Shown here: positions 25,037 through 33,991 of the stretch, in pieces
Position numbering within the stretch: position 1 is the first letter of the stretch
How the letters are laid out: each line of letters begins with the position of its first letter
Origin: UBA4416 sp046594225
GTDB taxonomy: Bacteria > Bacteroidota > Bacteroidia > B-17B0 > Aurantibacillaceae
DNA length: 41,082 nucleotides
Reading direction: 5' to 3'
NCBI GenBank assembly: GCA_046594225.1
Contig: JBKJPW010000012.1
Location: forward strand, 1-41,082
The notes under the pieces: model-generated
Seen by the model: the letters and a program-made list of their open reading frames with translations, nothing else
Databases searched by the model: none
What the model was told of the DNA's origin: nothing
Translations under genes and position numbers: made by a program

Positions 25037-25072
25037 CTCGTAAAAAATACCTTGGAATATACTTTTGCTGCC

Positions 25073-27505
25073 ATGTATTCAACTGCTTCACAAACCAAAA
25101 CAACCTGCTATCATTGTGGCGAAGATATAGTGGACAAGCACTACCATATTGAAGAAAAAGAATTTTGCTGCAGAGGATGTCAAACCGTATTTGAAATAAT
25201 TAATAAAAGTGATTTATGCTCTTATTATGATTTAGAACACTCTCCAGGCATAAATCAAAAACAAGAAAGCAGAAAGGGTAAATTTGACTTTTTAGATGAT
25301 GCTCAAATTATTAAAAAATTAACGCATTTTCAGGACGATACGCATCAACATGTTATTTTTTACTTACCACAAATGCACTGCGCATCGTGTATTTGGATAT
25401 TAGAACATTTAAATAAAATCAATCCTGGTATTATTAAATCACAAGTAAATTTTATTAAGAAAGAAGTGACAATCATTTACAATTTTAATGAAACTTCTCT
25501 TAAAAAAGTAGCTGAAGCCTTAACAATTATTGGTTACGAGCCGCATATCAGCTTAAATGATGTTAGCTCTGGAAAAATAAAAAAATACGATACTTCAAGA
25601 ATCATCAAACTTGGTGTTGCTGGATTTTGCTTTGGCAATATAATGATGCTAAGTTTTCCAGAGTATTTAGCATTTGGAGATTTAGGTAACTCTAGTTTAA
25701 AAATATATTTCAGTTATTTAAATTTAGCATTAGCTCTTCCTGTATTTTTTTACTCAGCTTCAGAATTTTTTGTTTCTGGTTACAAAGGACTTCGTCAAAA
25801 GTTTTTAAATATTGATGCTCCAATAGCATTAGCTGTATTAATTACATTTGGGAGAAGTCTTTATGAGATTTTATCAAATACAGGGTCTGGCTATTTAGAC
25901 TCTATGAGTGGGATTGTTTTTTTTATGTTGATTGGAAGATATTTTCAAAATAGAACGTACCAAAGTATTTCATTTGATAGAGATTTCACTTCTTATTTCC
26001 CATTAGGTGTAAGTGTTATAAATGAAGATAGCACTGAAAAACAAATATCTGTTGCTGATTTAAAAGTAGGAAGCAGAATTAAAATTCACAACGACGAAAT
26101 CATTCCTGCTGATTCTATTTTATTTTTAGGAAAAGCAACTATTGATTATAGTTTTGTAACTGGAGAGTCTCTGCCGGTTGAAAAATCAATTGGTGAAATT
26201 GTTTATGCTGGCGGAAAACAAACTTCCGGCGCTTTAGAGTTAGAAGTAGTAAAAGAAGTGTCGCAAAGTTATTTAACTCAATTATGGAATAATAAAACAT
26301 TTAAAGAGAAGAAAAAAGAAGTAAAAGTTTCCTTTATCCATAGAGTGAGTCGATATTTTACTTACGCTTTGTTTTCGGTAGCTATTTTAGCAGCTATTTA
26401 CTGGTCAATCTACGATTCATCAAAAGTGTGGGGCGCAGTAACAGCTGTCTTAATAGTAGCTTGTCCTTGTGCTTTATTATTGAGCGCTACATTTACAAAC
26501 GGAAATATGATTCGTGTTTTAAATAAATACAAATTGTATGTTAAAAATGCTTCTGTTATTGAAAACATGTCGGAAATTGACACCATTGTTTTTGATAAAA
26601 CTGGTACAATTACCAAACAAGGTAAATCTGAAATTTCATTTCAAGGAACTGATTTATCTGAAAATCAATCCCAATTGATTCGCACATTAGCAAATCAATC
26701 CAATCATCCATTAAGTAAAAGCATTGTTTCATTTTTACCATTTAGTAAAAGACTGAACATTAAAAATTACAAAGAATTTAAAGGATTTGGAACTTCTGCA
26801 AGCATCAACGAACACTTTATTAAAATGGGATCTTCTGATTTTGTTTTAGGAAAGGATAGCCACCAATTAGCCTCTGGAAGCAGAGTGTATGTATGTATTG
26901 ATGATGAGTTTATTGGTTATTTTATAGTAAAAAATGCTTATAGAAATGGCTTAGAAAAGATTGTATCTTCTCTTAATACGCAATTTGAATTAAAAATATT
27001 ATCAGGTGATAATTCATCTGAAGAAACGTATTTAAAAAACATTTTTGGAAATAATACAGAAATGTTGTTTGAGCAAAAGCCAGAAGACAAATTAAACTTT
27101 ATTAAACACCTTCAAAACAATAATAAAAAGGTGCTGATGATTGGCGATGGATTAAATGATGCTGGAGCTCTACAACAAAGTGACGTTGGTATAGCAATAA
27201 GCGATGACACCAATAATTTTTCTCCTGCCTGCGATGCTGTTTTGTCTGGAAATAATTTCACTCTTTTAAAGGAATTAGTGAACTATTGTAGAAAACAAAA
27301 AACAATTATTTTTTCAAGTTTTGTATTATCTATATTATATAATTTCGTAGGATTATTCTTCGCTGTGCAAGGAGATTTAAGGCCTGTAATTGCCGCTATT
27401 CTTATGCCAATCAGCTCTATCAGTATTGTTTTATTAACTACCGGATTAAGTTCATTATATGAAATTAAACTCAAAAAAATAAATCCTGATAAAAGTCAGT
27501 TTTGA
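25073..27505 (+). CDS. ccoI: copper-type P1B ATPase for cbb3 oxidase assembly (CcoI/FixI)
   Basis: I prefer the ATG at 25073 (810 residues); a TTG at 25052 would add seven residues. The N terminus is a Cys-rich metal-binding domain (CYHC at about 12-15, CCRGC at about 32-36). A heavy-metal-associated domain with MHCASC (102-106) follows, then membrane segments, a CPC motif near residue 463, phosphorylation DKTGT near 506 and GDGLND near 690. This order and the adjacent ccoS and oxidase genes identify CcoI, which delivers copper for cbb3 oxidase. The last codons overlap the next pair of regulatory boxes. It would be in the inner membrane and is the first gene of the plus-strand respiratory run. 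Confidence 0.94.
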   Translation: MYSTASQTKTTCYHCGEDIVDKHYHIEEKEFCCRGCQTVFEIINKSDLCSYYDLEHSPGINQKQESRKGKFDFLDDAQIIKKLTHFQDDTHQHVIFYLPQMHCASCIWILEHLNKINPGIIKSQVNFIKKEVTIIYNFNETSLKKVAEALTIIGYEPHISLNDVSSGKIKKYDTSRIIKLGVAGFCFGNIMMLSFPEYLAFGDLGNSSLKIYFSYLNLALALPVFFYSASEFFVSGYKGLRQKFLNIDAPIALAVLITFGRSLYEILSNTGSGYLDSMSGIVFFMLIGRYFQNRTYQSISFDRDFTSYFPLGVSVINEDSTEKQISVADLKVGSRIKIHNDEIIPADSILFLGKATIDYSFVTGESLPVEKSIGEIVYAGGKQTSGALELEVVKEVSQSYLTQLWNNKTFKEKKKEVKVSFIHRVSRYFTYALFSVAILAAIYWSIYDSSKVWGAVTAVLIVACPCALLLSATFTNGNMIRVLNKYKLYVKNASVIENMSEIDTIVFDKTGTITKQGKSEISFQGTDLSENQSQLIRTLANQSNHPLSKSIVSFLPFSKRLNIKNYKEFKGFGTSASINEHFIKMGSSDFVLGKDSHQLASGSRVYVCIDDEFIGYFIVKNAYRNGLEKIVSSLNTQFELKILSGDNSSEETYLKNIFGNNTEMLFEQKPEDKLNFIKHLQNNNKKVLMIGDGLNDAGALQQSDVGIAISDDTNNFSPACDAVLSGNNFTLLKELVNYCRKQKTIIFSSFVLSILYNFVGLFFAVQGDLRPVIAAILMPISSISIVLLTTGLSSLYEIKLKKINPDKSQF

Positions 27506-27520
27506 TACTGACAATCATCA
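27487..27520. promoter_or_regulatory. paired TGA-N6-TCA boxes upstream of ccoS
   Basis: TGATAAAAGTCA (27487-27498, inside the last codons of ccoI) and TGACAATCATCA (27509-27520), starts 22 bp apart. A TATAATTTTA sequence near 27541 is a plausible -7 element about 30 bp beyond, giving class II-like spacing upstream of ccoS. Confidence 0.6.
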
Positions 27521-27558
27521 AGGATGAAAAAAGTTAACTCTATAATTTTACAGCCGAT

Positions 27559-27756
27559 ATGAGCGCAATTTTCATTATGATAGGAGCAAGTTTATTACTA
27601 GCCATAGGGTTTTTGATAGCCTTCATCTGGTCGGTAAAAAGTAATCAATATGAAGATGATTACACTCCCTCAGTAAGAATGTTATTTGATAACACGACTA
27701 TTCAAGAAAAAAAACTAGAAACAAACACAAATAATAAAATTAAAAAAACAAAGTAA
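27559..27756 (+). CDS. ccoS: CcoS, cbb3 oxidase maturation protein
   Basis: 65 residues with one N-terminal membrane segment (about 4-26) ending IAFIWSVKSNQYEDD, the pattern of CcoS, which is needed to load cofactors into the oxidase. It lies 53 bp after ccoI and 1 bp before ccoN, so it is part of the oxidase operon. Confidence 0.9.
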   Translation: MSAIFIMIGASLLLAIGFLIAFIWSVKSNQYEDDYTPSVRMLFDNTTIQEKKLETNTNNKIKKTK

Positions 27757-27757
27757 T

Positions 27758-29887
27758 ATGGAACTACAAAAATTTCAGTACGACAACAAAACAGTTAAGA
27801 TGTTTGCTTACGCAACCATTCTTTGGGGATTAGTTGGAATGTTAGTAGGCTTAATAGCTGCGATACAATTATATTTGCCCGCAGCAAATTTATCATTACC
27901 ATATACAACGTTTGGACGATTAAGGCCATTACACACTAACGCTGTGATTTTTGCCTTTGTAGGTAACGGTATTTTTATGGGTGTTTATTATTCGTTACAA
28001 CGTTTATTAAAAGCTCGGATGTTCAGTGATTTATTAAGTAAAATACATTTTTGGGGTTGGCAGTTAATTATTGTACTAGCAGCATTGACATTAGTTATGG
28101 GTAAAACAACAGGTAAAGAATATGCCGAGCTAGAGTGGCCAATCGATATTTTAATCACTTTAGTTTGGGTAGTTTTTGGTTGGAATATGTTTGGTACTAT
28201 TATTCGCCGTCGCGAACGTCATTTATACGTTGCTATTTGGTTTTACATTGCAACGTTTGTAACTGTGGCCATGTTGCATATTGTAAACTCTATTGAAATT
28301 CCAGTATCTTTTTGGAAATCATATTCAGTGTATGCTGGTGTGCAAGATGCTCTGGTGCAATGGTGGTATGGGCATAACGCCGTTGCATTTTTCTTAACAA
28401 CTCCTTATTTAGGTTTAATGTATTATTTCTTACCTAAAATTGCTCAACGTCCAGTTTATTCATACCGTTTGTCAATCATCCACTTTTGGGCATTAATTTT
28501 CTTATACATCTGGGCTGGGCCTCATCATTTATTATATACGTCTGTTCCAGATTGGGCCCAATCATTAGGTGTTGTTTTTTCAGTAATGTTAATCGCACCC
28601 TCTTGGGGAGGTATGATTAATGGTTTGTTAACACTACGTGGTGCTTGGGACAGAGTACGTGATAATGTTGGTTTAAAGTTTTTAGTTGTTGCTGTAACGG
28701 CTTATGGAATGGCAACATTTGAAGGGCCTATGTTATCTCTGAAAAGTGTAAGTGCAATTGCACATTATACAGATTGGATTGTTGCTCACGTTCACGTTGG
28801 TGCCCTCGGATGGAATGGATTTATGACATTTGGTATCTTATATTGGTTAATACCTCGATTATTCCAAACAAAATTATATTCAGAAAAATTAGCGAATATG
28901 CATTTTTGGATTGGAACATTAGGTATTGTTTTATACGCCGTTCCAATGTATTGGGCAGGATTTATGCAAAGTTCTATGTGGAAAGATTTTACTCCAGAAG
29001 GTCAATTAAAATGGCAATTTATGGATACAGTTACTAAAATGATTCCTTTCTACATTGCACGTTCAGTTGGTGGCGCATTATTTTTAGTAGGTGCTATTTT
29101 AATGACTTACAACTTAATTAAAACAATAAAAGTTGGTACGTTTTTAGAAATTGAAGAAGATGAAGCTCCTGCATTAAAAGGTGAATATGTATCTCATTCT
29201 AAAGATCACTGGCACCGTTGGATTGAACGTAAGCCTATTCAATTAATGATTGTAAGTTTAGTGGTTGTAGCTATAGGTGGGTTAATAGAATTTGTACCTG
29301 TTTTTTTAGTGAAATCTAATATCCCAACTATTGCAAGTGTAAAACCATATACACCTCTTGAATTACAAGGTAGAGATATTTATATACGTGAGGGTTGTTA
29401 TACATGTCACTCACAAATGATTCGTCCTTTTAGAAGTGAAACAGCGCGTTATGGCGAATATTCTAAAGCTGGAGAATTTGTTTATGATCATCCATTCCAA
29501 TGGGGTAGTAAACGTACAGGGCCAGATTTAGCAAGAGAAGGTGGTAAATATCCTGATAGCTGGCACTACAATCACATGTTAGATCCTACATCAATGTCTC
29601 CAGGTTCTATTATGCCTCAGTATCCTTGGTTATTAGAAGATCAATTAGATGCAAACTCAACTATGTCTAAAATAAAAGCGATGAAACGTTTAGGTGTTCC
29701 TTATCCTGAAAATTATGAAAATACCGCTATAAAAGATATGGAAGCTCAAGCAAAAGAAATTACTGCTAACTTAAAAAAAGATGGTATTGAAACGTTACCT
29801 GATAGAGAGATTGTAGCCTTAATTTCTTATTTACAAAGGTTAGGAAAAGATATTAAAGCAGAAGGTTTAAAGGCACAAAAAAATTAA
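27758..29887 (+). CDS. ccoNO: fused cbb3 cytochrome c oxidase subunits I and II (CcoN-CcoO)
   Basis: 709 residues. Residues 1-470 are CcoN: 12-helix haem-copper oxidase core with haem ligand His59, copper ligands His206, His256 and His257, and haem ligands His344 and His346 (AHVHVG). The fused CcoO part starts near 490 with one membrane helix and has one haem c site, CYTCH (547-551), with Met619 as likely axial ligand. The fusion of two normally separate subunits is typical of Bacteroidetes cbb3 oxidases. The enzyme reduces O2 to water at low oxygen and pumps protons. Its partners CcoQ and CcoP follow in the same operon. Confidence 0.96.
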   Translation: MELQKFQYDNKTVKMFAYATILWGLVGMLVGLIAAIQLYLPAANLSLPYTTFGRLRPLHTNAVIFAFVGNGIFMGVYYSLQRLLKARMFSDLLSKIHFWGWQLIIVLAALTLVMGKTTGKEYAELEWPIDILITLVWVVFGWNMFGTIIRRRERHLYVAIWFYIATFVTVAMLHIVNSIEIPVSFWKSYSVYAGVQDALVQWWYGHNAVAFFLTTPYLGLMYYFLPKIAQRPVYSYRLSIIHFWALIFLYIWAGPHHLLYTSVPDWAQSLGVVFSVMLIAPSWGGMINGLLTLRGAWDRVRDNVGLKFLVVAVTAYGMATFEGPMLSLKSVSAIAHYTDWIVAHVHVGALGWNGFMTFGILYWLIPRLFQTKLYSEKLANMHFWIGTLGIVLYAVPMYWAGFMQSSMWKDFTPEGQLKWQFMDTVTKMIPFYIARSVGGALFLVGAILMTYNLIKTIKVGTFLEIEEDEAPALKGEYVSHSKDHWHRWIERKPIQLMIVSLVVVAIGGLIEFVPVFLVKSNIPTIASVKPYTPLELQGRDIYIREGCYTCHSQMIRPFRSETARYGEYSKAGEFVYDHPFQWGSKRTGPDLAREGGKYPDSWHYNHMLDPTSMSPGSIMPQYPWLLEDQLDANSTMSKIKAMKRLGVPYPENYENTAIKDMEAQAKEITANLKKDGIETLPDREIVALISYLQRLGKDIKAEGLKAQKN

Positions 29888-29908
29888 TCACTATAAAAAC
29901 TATTTGTT

Positions 29909-30082
29909 ATGAAATTTAAAAACTATTTGGAAAGCATTACTGGAATAGGTGTCTATCCATTAATATCATTAATTGTATTCGTCGTCTTTTTTGGGCTTGT
30001 TACTTTATATGTAATGAAAGGAAGCAAAGCACATTTCGAAAAATTAAGGAACCTACCTATTAACGATAACGACACTAAATAA
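29909..30082 (+). CDS. ccoQ: CcoQ-like small membrane subunit (57 aa)
   Basis: A 57-residue frame starting MKFKNYLESITG and ending INDNDTK. It has one membrane segment at about 16-36 followed by a charged tail, as in CcoQ/FixQ. It fits exactly between ccoNO (21 bp before) and ccoP (2 bp after), where ccoQ is expected. CcoQ stabilises the oxidase complex. Confidence 0.87.
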   Translation: MKFKNYLESITGIGVYPLISLIVFVVFFGLVTLYVMKGSKAHFEKLRNLPINDNDTK

Positions 30083-30084
30083 TT

Positions 30085-31296
30085 ATGCTTATGAACAATT
30101 TTAATAAAATAAAATTACTTGCCGTTGCAATGGTAATTCCGGCTGTGGGTTTTTGTCAAGAACAAACAACCAAAGAAAGTTCATCTTATTTTTCAAATGT
30201 TTTGTTTTTAACATTAATCGCAACTATTATTATTTTAGCCATAGTAATTGTAGCATTTAGTAGTGTTTTCAAAAACATTGCTGATAGCGATTATCTTACG
30301 ACTAAATTCAATAATATAAAAGATAATTCTTCAACTATCAAAAATGTAACTTCTATTATTTTAATATTATCATCATTTTCTATGCTATCGCAAGAAAAAG
30401 TTACAACAATACTAAAAGTAGATGATGGAAGAATAGGCGGCTTAGATCAACTTACATTTTATTTTTTATCGGTAATTATATTGTTAGAATTAATAGTACT
30501 GGCCTTAATTATCTTCCAATTTAATTTTTTGGTTAAAACAACCACAGTGATTGAAACTGCTACAAAACCAAAAAAAGTAGAATCAAAATTAATTATGAGT
30601 TTAATAGATGCTGTTGCTATTGAAGAGGAAGATAGTATCTTATTAGATCATGATTATGATGGTATTAAAGAATTAGATAACAACCTACCACCTTGGTGGA
30701 AATATGGTTTTTATTTAACAATTGTTGTAGCCTTTGTATACTTAATTAATTATCACGTTTTAAAAACTGGTGATTTGCAAGGTAAAGAATACGAAAAAGA
30801 AATGGCTCAAGCAAAATTTGAAGTAGAAGAATTTATGAAAAACTCTGCTAACAATGTTGATGAGAGTACTGTGAAACTTTTAACTGAAGCTTCTGACATA
30901 GCAAGTGGTAAAGATATTTTTATTGCAAACTGTGCTGCTTGTCATGGTAAATTAGGAGAAGGGACTGTTGGCCCTAACTTTGCTGATGATTACTGGATGC
31001 ACGGTGGAAGCATACAAGATATTTTCAAAACAATTAAATATGGTTGGGTTGAAAAAGGTATGAAATCTTGGAAAGAAGATTTATCTCCAATGCAAATTGC
31101 TCAAGTAACTTCTTATATCAAATCATTAAGAGGAACTAATCCTCCAAACGGAAAAGCTGCACAAGGTGATTTATATACTGAAGCGGGAGCTGCTCCAATA
31201 AATGATTCAACTGTAGTTGCAGGAGATAGTTTACATATACAAATTGTTGATAGTTTAAAAGAAGTAACAACTGCTACGACTGCCGAAAAAAAATAA
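30085..31296 (+). CDS. ccoP: cbb3 oxidase subunit III (CcoP), single-haem form
   Basis: 403 residues. A signal-like N terminus (about 1-25), membrane segments near 38-60 and 125-150, a FixP_N-type segment (LDNNLPPWWKYGF, followed by a membrane helix near 209-228), and one cytochrome c domain with CAACH (283-287) and likely axial Met326. Proteobacterial CcoP has two haem c sites; here only one CxxCH is seen, which is usual for Bacteroidetes. The subunit feeds electrons to the oxidase. It overlaps nothing and begins 2 bp after ccoQ. The start could be either of two ATGs (30085 or 30091). Confidence 0.92.
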   Translation: MLMNNFNKIKLLAVAMVIPAVGFCQEQTTKESSSYFSNVLFLTLIATIIILAIVIVAFSSVFKNIADSDYLTTKFNNIKDNSSTIKNVTSIILILSSFSMLSQEKVTTILKVDDGRIGGLDQLTFYFLSVIILLELIVLALIIFQFNFLVKTTTVIETATKPKKVESKLIMSLIDAVAIEEEDSILLDHDYDGIKELDNNLPPWWKYGFYLTIVVAFVYLINYHVLKTGDLQGKEYEKEMAQAKFEVEEFMKNSANNVDESTVKLLTEASDIASGKDIFIANCAACHGKLGEGTVGPNFADDYWMHGGSIQDIFKTIKYGWVEKGMKSWKEDLSPMQIAQVTSYIKSLRGTNPPNGKAAQGDLYTEAGAAPINDSTVVAGDSLHIQIVDSLKEVTTATTAEKK

Positions 31297-31344
31297 TTTC
31301 TTTAAAAGATTTAATGTAAATCAACGTGTTTAAGCACTATAAAA

Positions 31345-32772
31345 ATGGACCCTAAAGAAAATAAACACAACGATAATCACGATGAATCTTTTAGAGATCA
31401 TATTACAACAATTAATGAAGATGGTAAAAGGGCTTACGTTTATCCAACTAAACCATTTGGAAAATATTATGATTTAAGAACCTACTTTATGTGGTTCTAC
31501 TTAATAGTATTTTTCGCTGTCCCATTTATTAAATATAATGATGAACCATTATTTTTATTTAACGTTACCGAAAAGAAATTTATTTTGTTTGGTTCCATTT
31601 TTTGGGCACAAGATTTTTTCATCTTCGGATTAGGAATGTTAATATTCATCGTTTTCATAGCCTTGTTTACGGTAGTATTTGGAAGATTGTTTTGCGGCTG
31701 GGCTTGTCCCCAAACCATTTTTATGGAAATGATATTCCGTAAAATTGAGTATTGGATTGATGGAGATGCCAATTACCAAAAAGCTTTGAAGAAAGCGCCT
31801 TGGAATGCCGATAAAATAAAAAAACGTGTATTAAAGTTTTTAGCATTTTATAGCATCTCTTTTATAATTGCCTTAACCCTTTTAAGTTATGTCATTAGCA
31901 TCGATCATGTATTTGAAATTCTAAAAAATGTAAATGAAAACATTAGTTCTTTTATTGGGATTATGTTATTTACAACTGTATTCTTTTTTGTGTACTGGTG
32001 GTTTAGAGAACAAGTCTGTTTAATTGTTTGTCCTTATGGCAGGATGCAAGGGGTTTTATTAGATAAAAACTCTGTAGTTGTAGCCTATGATTATGTGAGA
32101 GGCGAAGAAAGACATCATTTTAAAAAAAACGAAATTAGAACTGGTGGAGATTGTATTGATTGTAATTTGTGTGTTAAAGTTTGTCCAACGGGTATTGACA
32201 TTAGAAACGGTACACAATTAGAATGTATTAGTTGCACCGCTTGCATTGATGCATGTGACCACATGATGGACAGTGTTGGTTTAGAAAAAGGTTTAATTCG
32301 TTATGATTCTGAGAATGGCATAAAGGATAAAGTTAAACTGACTTTTACTACTAGAATGAAAGCCTACTCCGCTGTTTTATTAGTATTGATAAGCATTGAA
32401 GTAATATTGTTAACTACCCGATCTGATTATGACGCTACTATTTTAAGAGCGAAAGGTATGTTGTATCAAGAGCAACCTAATGATCAATTAAGTAATTTAT
32501 TTACGATTAAGCTAGTTAATAAAACGCGAGAAAAATTACCAGTTGAATTAAAAGTAGAAAATTTCAAAGACTATAAATTACAATTAATTGGTAAAGATAT
32601 TTCGGTAAAGCCTGAAGGCGTCTCAGAAGGAGAGTTTTTTGTTTTCCTTAATAAAAAAGATATTTTAGAAAGAAAAGTGAAATTGGAAATTGGAGTGTAC
32701 TCAAACGGAGAAAAAATAAAAACTGTAAAAACCAATTTTTTAGGTCCAATTAAATTTAAACCCACTAAATAA
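31345..32772 (+). CDS. ccoG: CcoG/FixG-type polyferredoxin, cbb3 assembly
   Basis: 475 residues. N-terminal membrane segments, then CGWACPQ (about residues 113-119) and CLIVCPYG. A ferredoxin-type block of eight Cys (DCIDCNLCVKVCP... and CISCTACIDAC) is followed by a periplasmic C-terminal IgG-like FixG domain. CcoG reduces copper or otherwise helps assemble cbb3 oxidase. It is the next gene in the oxidase operon, 48 bp after ccoP. Confidence 0.93.
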   Translation: MDPKENKHNDNHDESFRDHITTINEDGKRAYVYPTKPFGKYYDLRTYFMWFYLIVFFAVPFIKYNDEPLFLFNVTEKKFILFGSIFWAQDFFIFGLGMLIFIVFIALFTVVFGRLFCGWACPQTIFMEMIFRKIEYWIDGDANYQKALKKAPWNADKIKKRVLKFLAFYSISFIIALTLLSYVISIDHVFEILKNVNENISSFIGIMLFTTVFFFVYWWFREQVCLIVCPYGRMQGVLLDKNSVVVAYDYVRGEERHHFKKNEIRTGGDCIDCNLCVKVCPTGIDIRNGTQLECISCTACIDACDHMMDSVGLEKGLIRYDSENGIKDKVKLTFTTRMKAYSAVLLVLISIEVILLTTRSDYDATILRAKGMLYQEQPNDQLSNLFTIKLVNKTREKLPVELKVENFKDYKLQLIGKDISVKPEGVSEGEFFVFLNKKDILERKVKLEIGVYSNGEKIKTVKTNFLGPIKFKPTK

Positions 32773-32785
32773 AAATAAATTAATT

Positions 32786-33220
32786 ATGAATTTTGGAGGA
32801 AAAATAGTCGTTTTGTATTTAAGCTTTGTATTGCTTATTGTTACACTTGTAGTAATGTGTTTTAATCAAAAGGTCGAATTAGTAGCTAATGATTACTACG
32901 CTCAAGAAATTAGTTTTCAAAAAAAAATTAATGCTACGAATAACGAGAAAGACTTACATACGAGTATTACCCATGTACTAAATGATAAATCTATTGTTTT
33001 AACTATAGATTCAGCTTTATTAAGTAAAGATTTTAACGGAACCATTACTTTTTTTAGACCCTCAGATTCAAGTAAAGATGTATCTATGAAAATGAATTTT
33101 GCAAATAACCAACAAGTAATTGATAACAAGCAATTAACTCATGGTACTTACAAATTGCAACTATCATGGACAAGCAATCAAAAAAGTTATTTTAAAGAAG
33201 AAGTTATTTTCATTAACTAA
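32786..33220 (+). CDS. ccoH: FixH/CcoH-family protein
   Basis: 144 residues with one N-terminal membrane helix (about 6-26) and an extracytoplasmic domain. Its place between ccoG and the SafE-like gene, and its length, fit FixH/CcoH, needed for cbb3 maturation. The body is poorly conserved in the family, so the call rests on topology and context. Confidence 0.85.
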   Translation: MNFGGKIVVLYLSFVLLIVTLVVMCFNQKVELVANDYYAQEISFQKKINATNNEKDLHTSITHVLNDKSIVLTIDSALLSKDFNGTITFFRPSDSSKDVSMKMNFANNQQVIDNKQLTHGTYKLQLSWTSNQKSYFKEEVIFIN

Positions 33221-33222
33221 TC

Positions 33223-33981
33223 ATGCAATTAATCATCGCTGCCATATCATTAGGTCTCATAGGAAGTTTCCATTGTATTGGTATGTGTGGTCCTATTGCA
33301 TTAGCTCTTCCGGTTCATCATTATTCTCCTTTAAAAAAATATCTAGGTATTTTTTTATATAATTTAGGAAGAGTAAGCACTTATACATTTCTAGGAATTA
33401 TATTTGGTTTATTGGGTCAATCGTTTTTCTTAGGTGGATTTCAGCAAGCCTTATCCATTGTGATAGGTGTATTATTGCTACTGTCTGTTATCTTAACCAA
33501 TTCAAAATCATTAAACAGTGCAAAGGGATTAGCATTTATTTATTCGTTTATCAATTCTGTAAAAAATCAATTAGGTAATTTATTTAATAAAAAGGGGTTA
33601 CATTTTTTATTTTTTATTGGTTTCCTAAATGGCTTATTGCCTTGCGGCTTGGTATATCTTGGTATTGCAGGAGCTATAGCTACAGGACATTATATAAAAG
33701 GTGCTGAATTTATGTTTTACTTTGGTATTGGTACTGTACCTATTATGTATGCAGTTGCTTTTTTAGGGCAATTCATTACACTTAAATATCGCAATGGTAT
33801 AAGGCAAGCAATGCCTTATGTTGTATCAATTATGGCAGTGATGCTTATTGTAAGAGGATTAAATTTAGGCATCCCCTATTTAAGTCCGCAATTCGAAAAA
33901 GAAGGTCATAAAGTATCTTGCTGCGAAAAACCAAAAACAGGTAAAACTGATATAGCATGTTCACCAAAAAAATGTCATTAA
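33223..33981 (+). CDS. TauE/SafE-like (DsbD-type) membrane protein with Cys-rich tail
   Basis: 252 residues, six to seven membrane segments. The Cys motif GSFHCIGMCGP (14-24) and LPCG (near 139-142) recall DsbD/CcdA-type and SafE proteins. The last 20 residues hold four Cys and a terminal His (Cys233, Cys234, Cys246, Cys251, His252) in a Lys-rich segment, suggesting metal binding. Related genes sit at the end of many cbb3 clusters and may handle copper or reductant. It starts 2 bp after fixH, so it is in the operon. Exact role unknown. Confidence 0.82.
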   Translation: MQLIIAAISLGLIGSFHCIGMCGPIALALPVHHYSPLKKYLGIFLYNLGRVSTYTFLGIIFGLLGQSFFLGGFQQALSIVIGVLLLLSVILTNSKSLNSAKGLAFIYSFINSVKNQLGNLFNKKGLHFLFFIGFLNGLLPCGLVYLGIAGAIATGHYIKGAEFMFYFGIGTVPIMYAVAFLGQFITLKYRNGIRQAMPYVVSIMAVMLIVRGLNLGIPYLSPQFEKEGHKVSCCEKPKTGKTDIACSPKKCH

Positions 33982-33991
33982 ACTAATTACT

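Noticed and set aside
28774..29037. 87-aa frame inside ccoNO
   Set aside because: Shadow of the oxidase gene in another frame.
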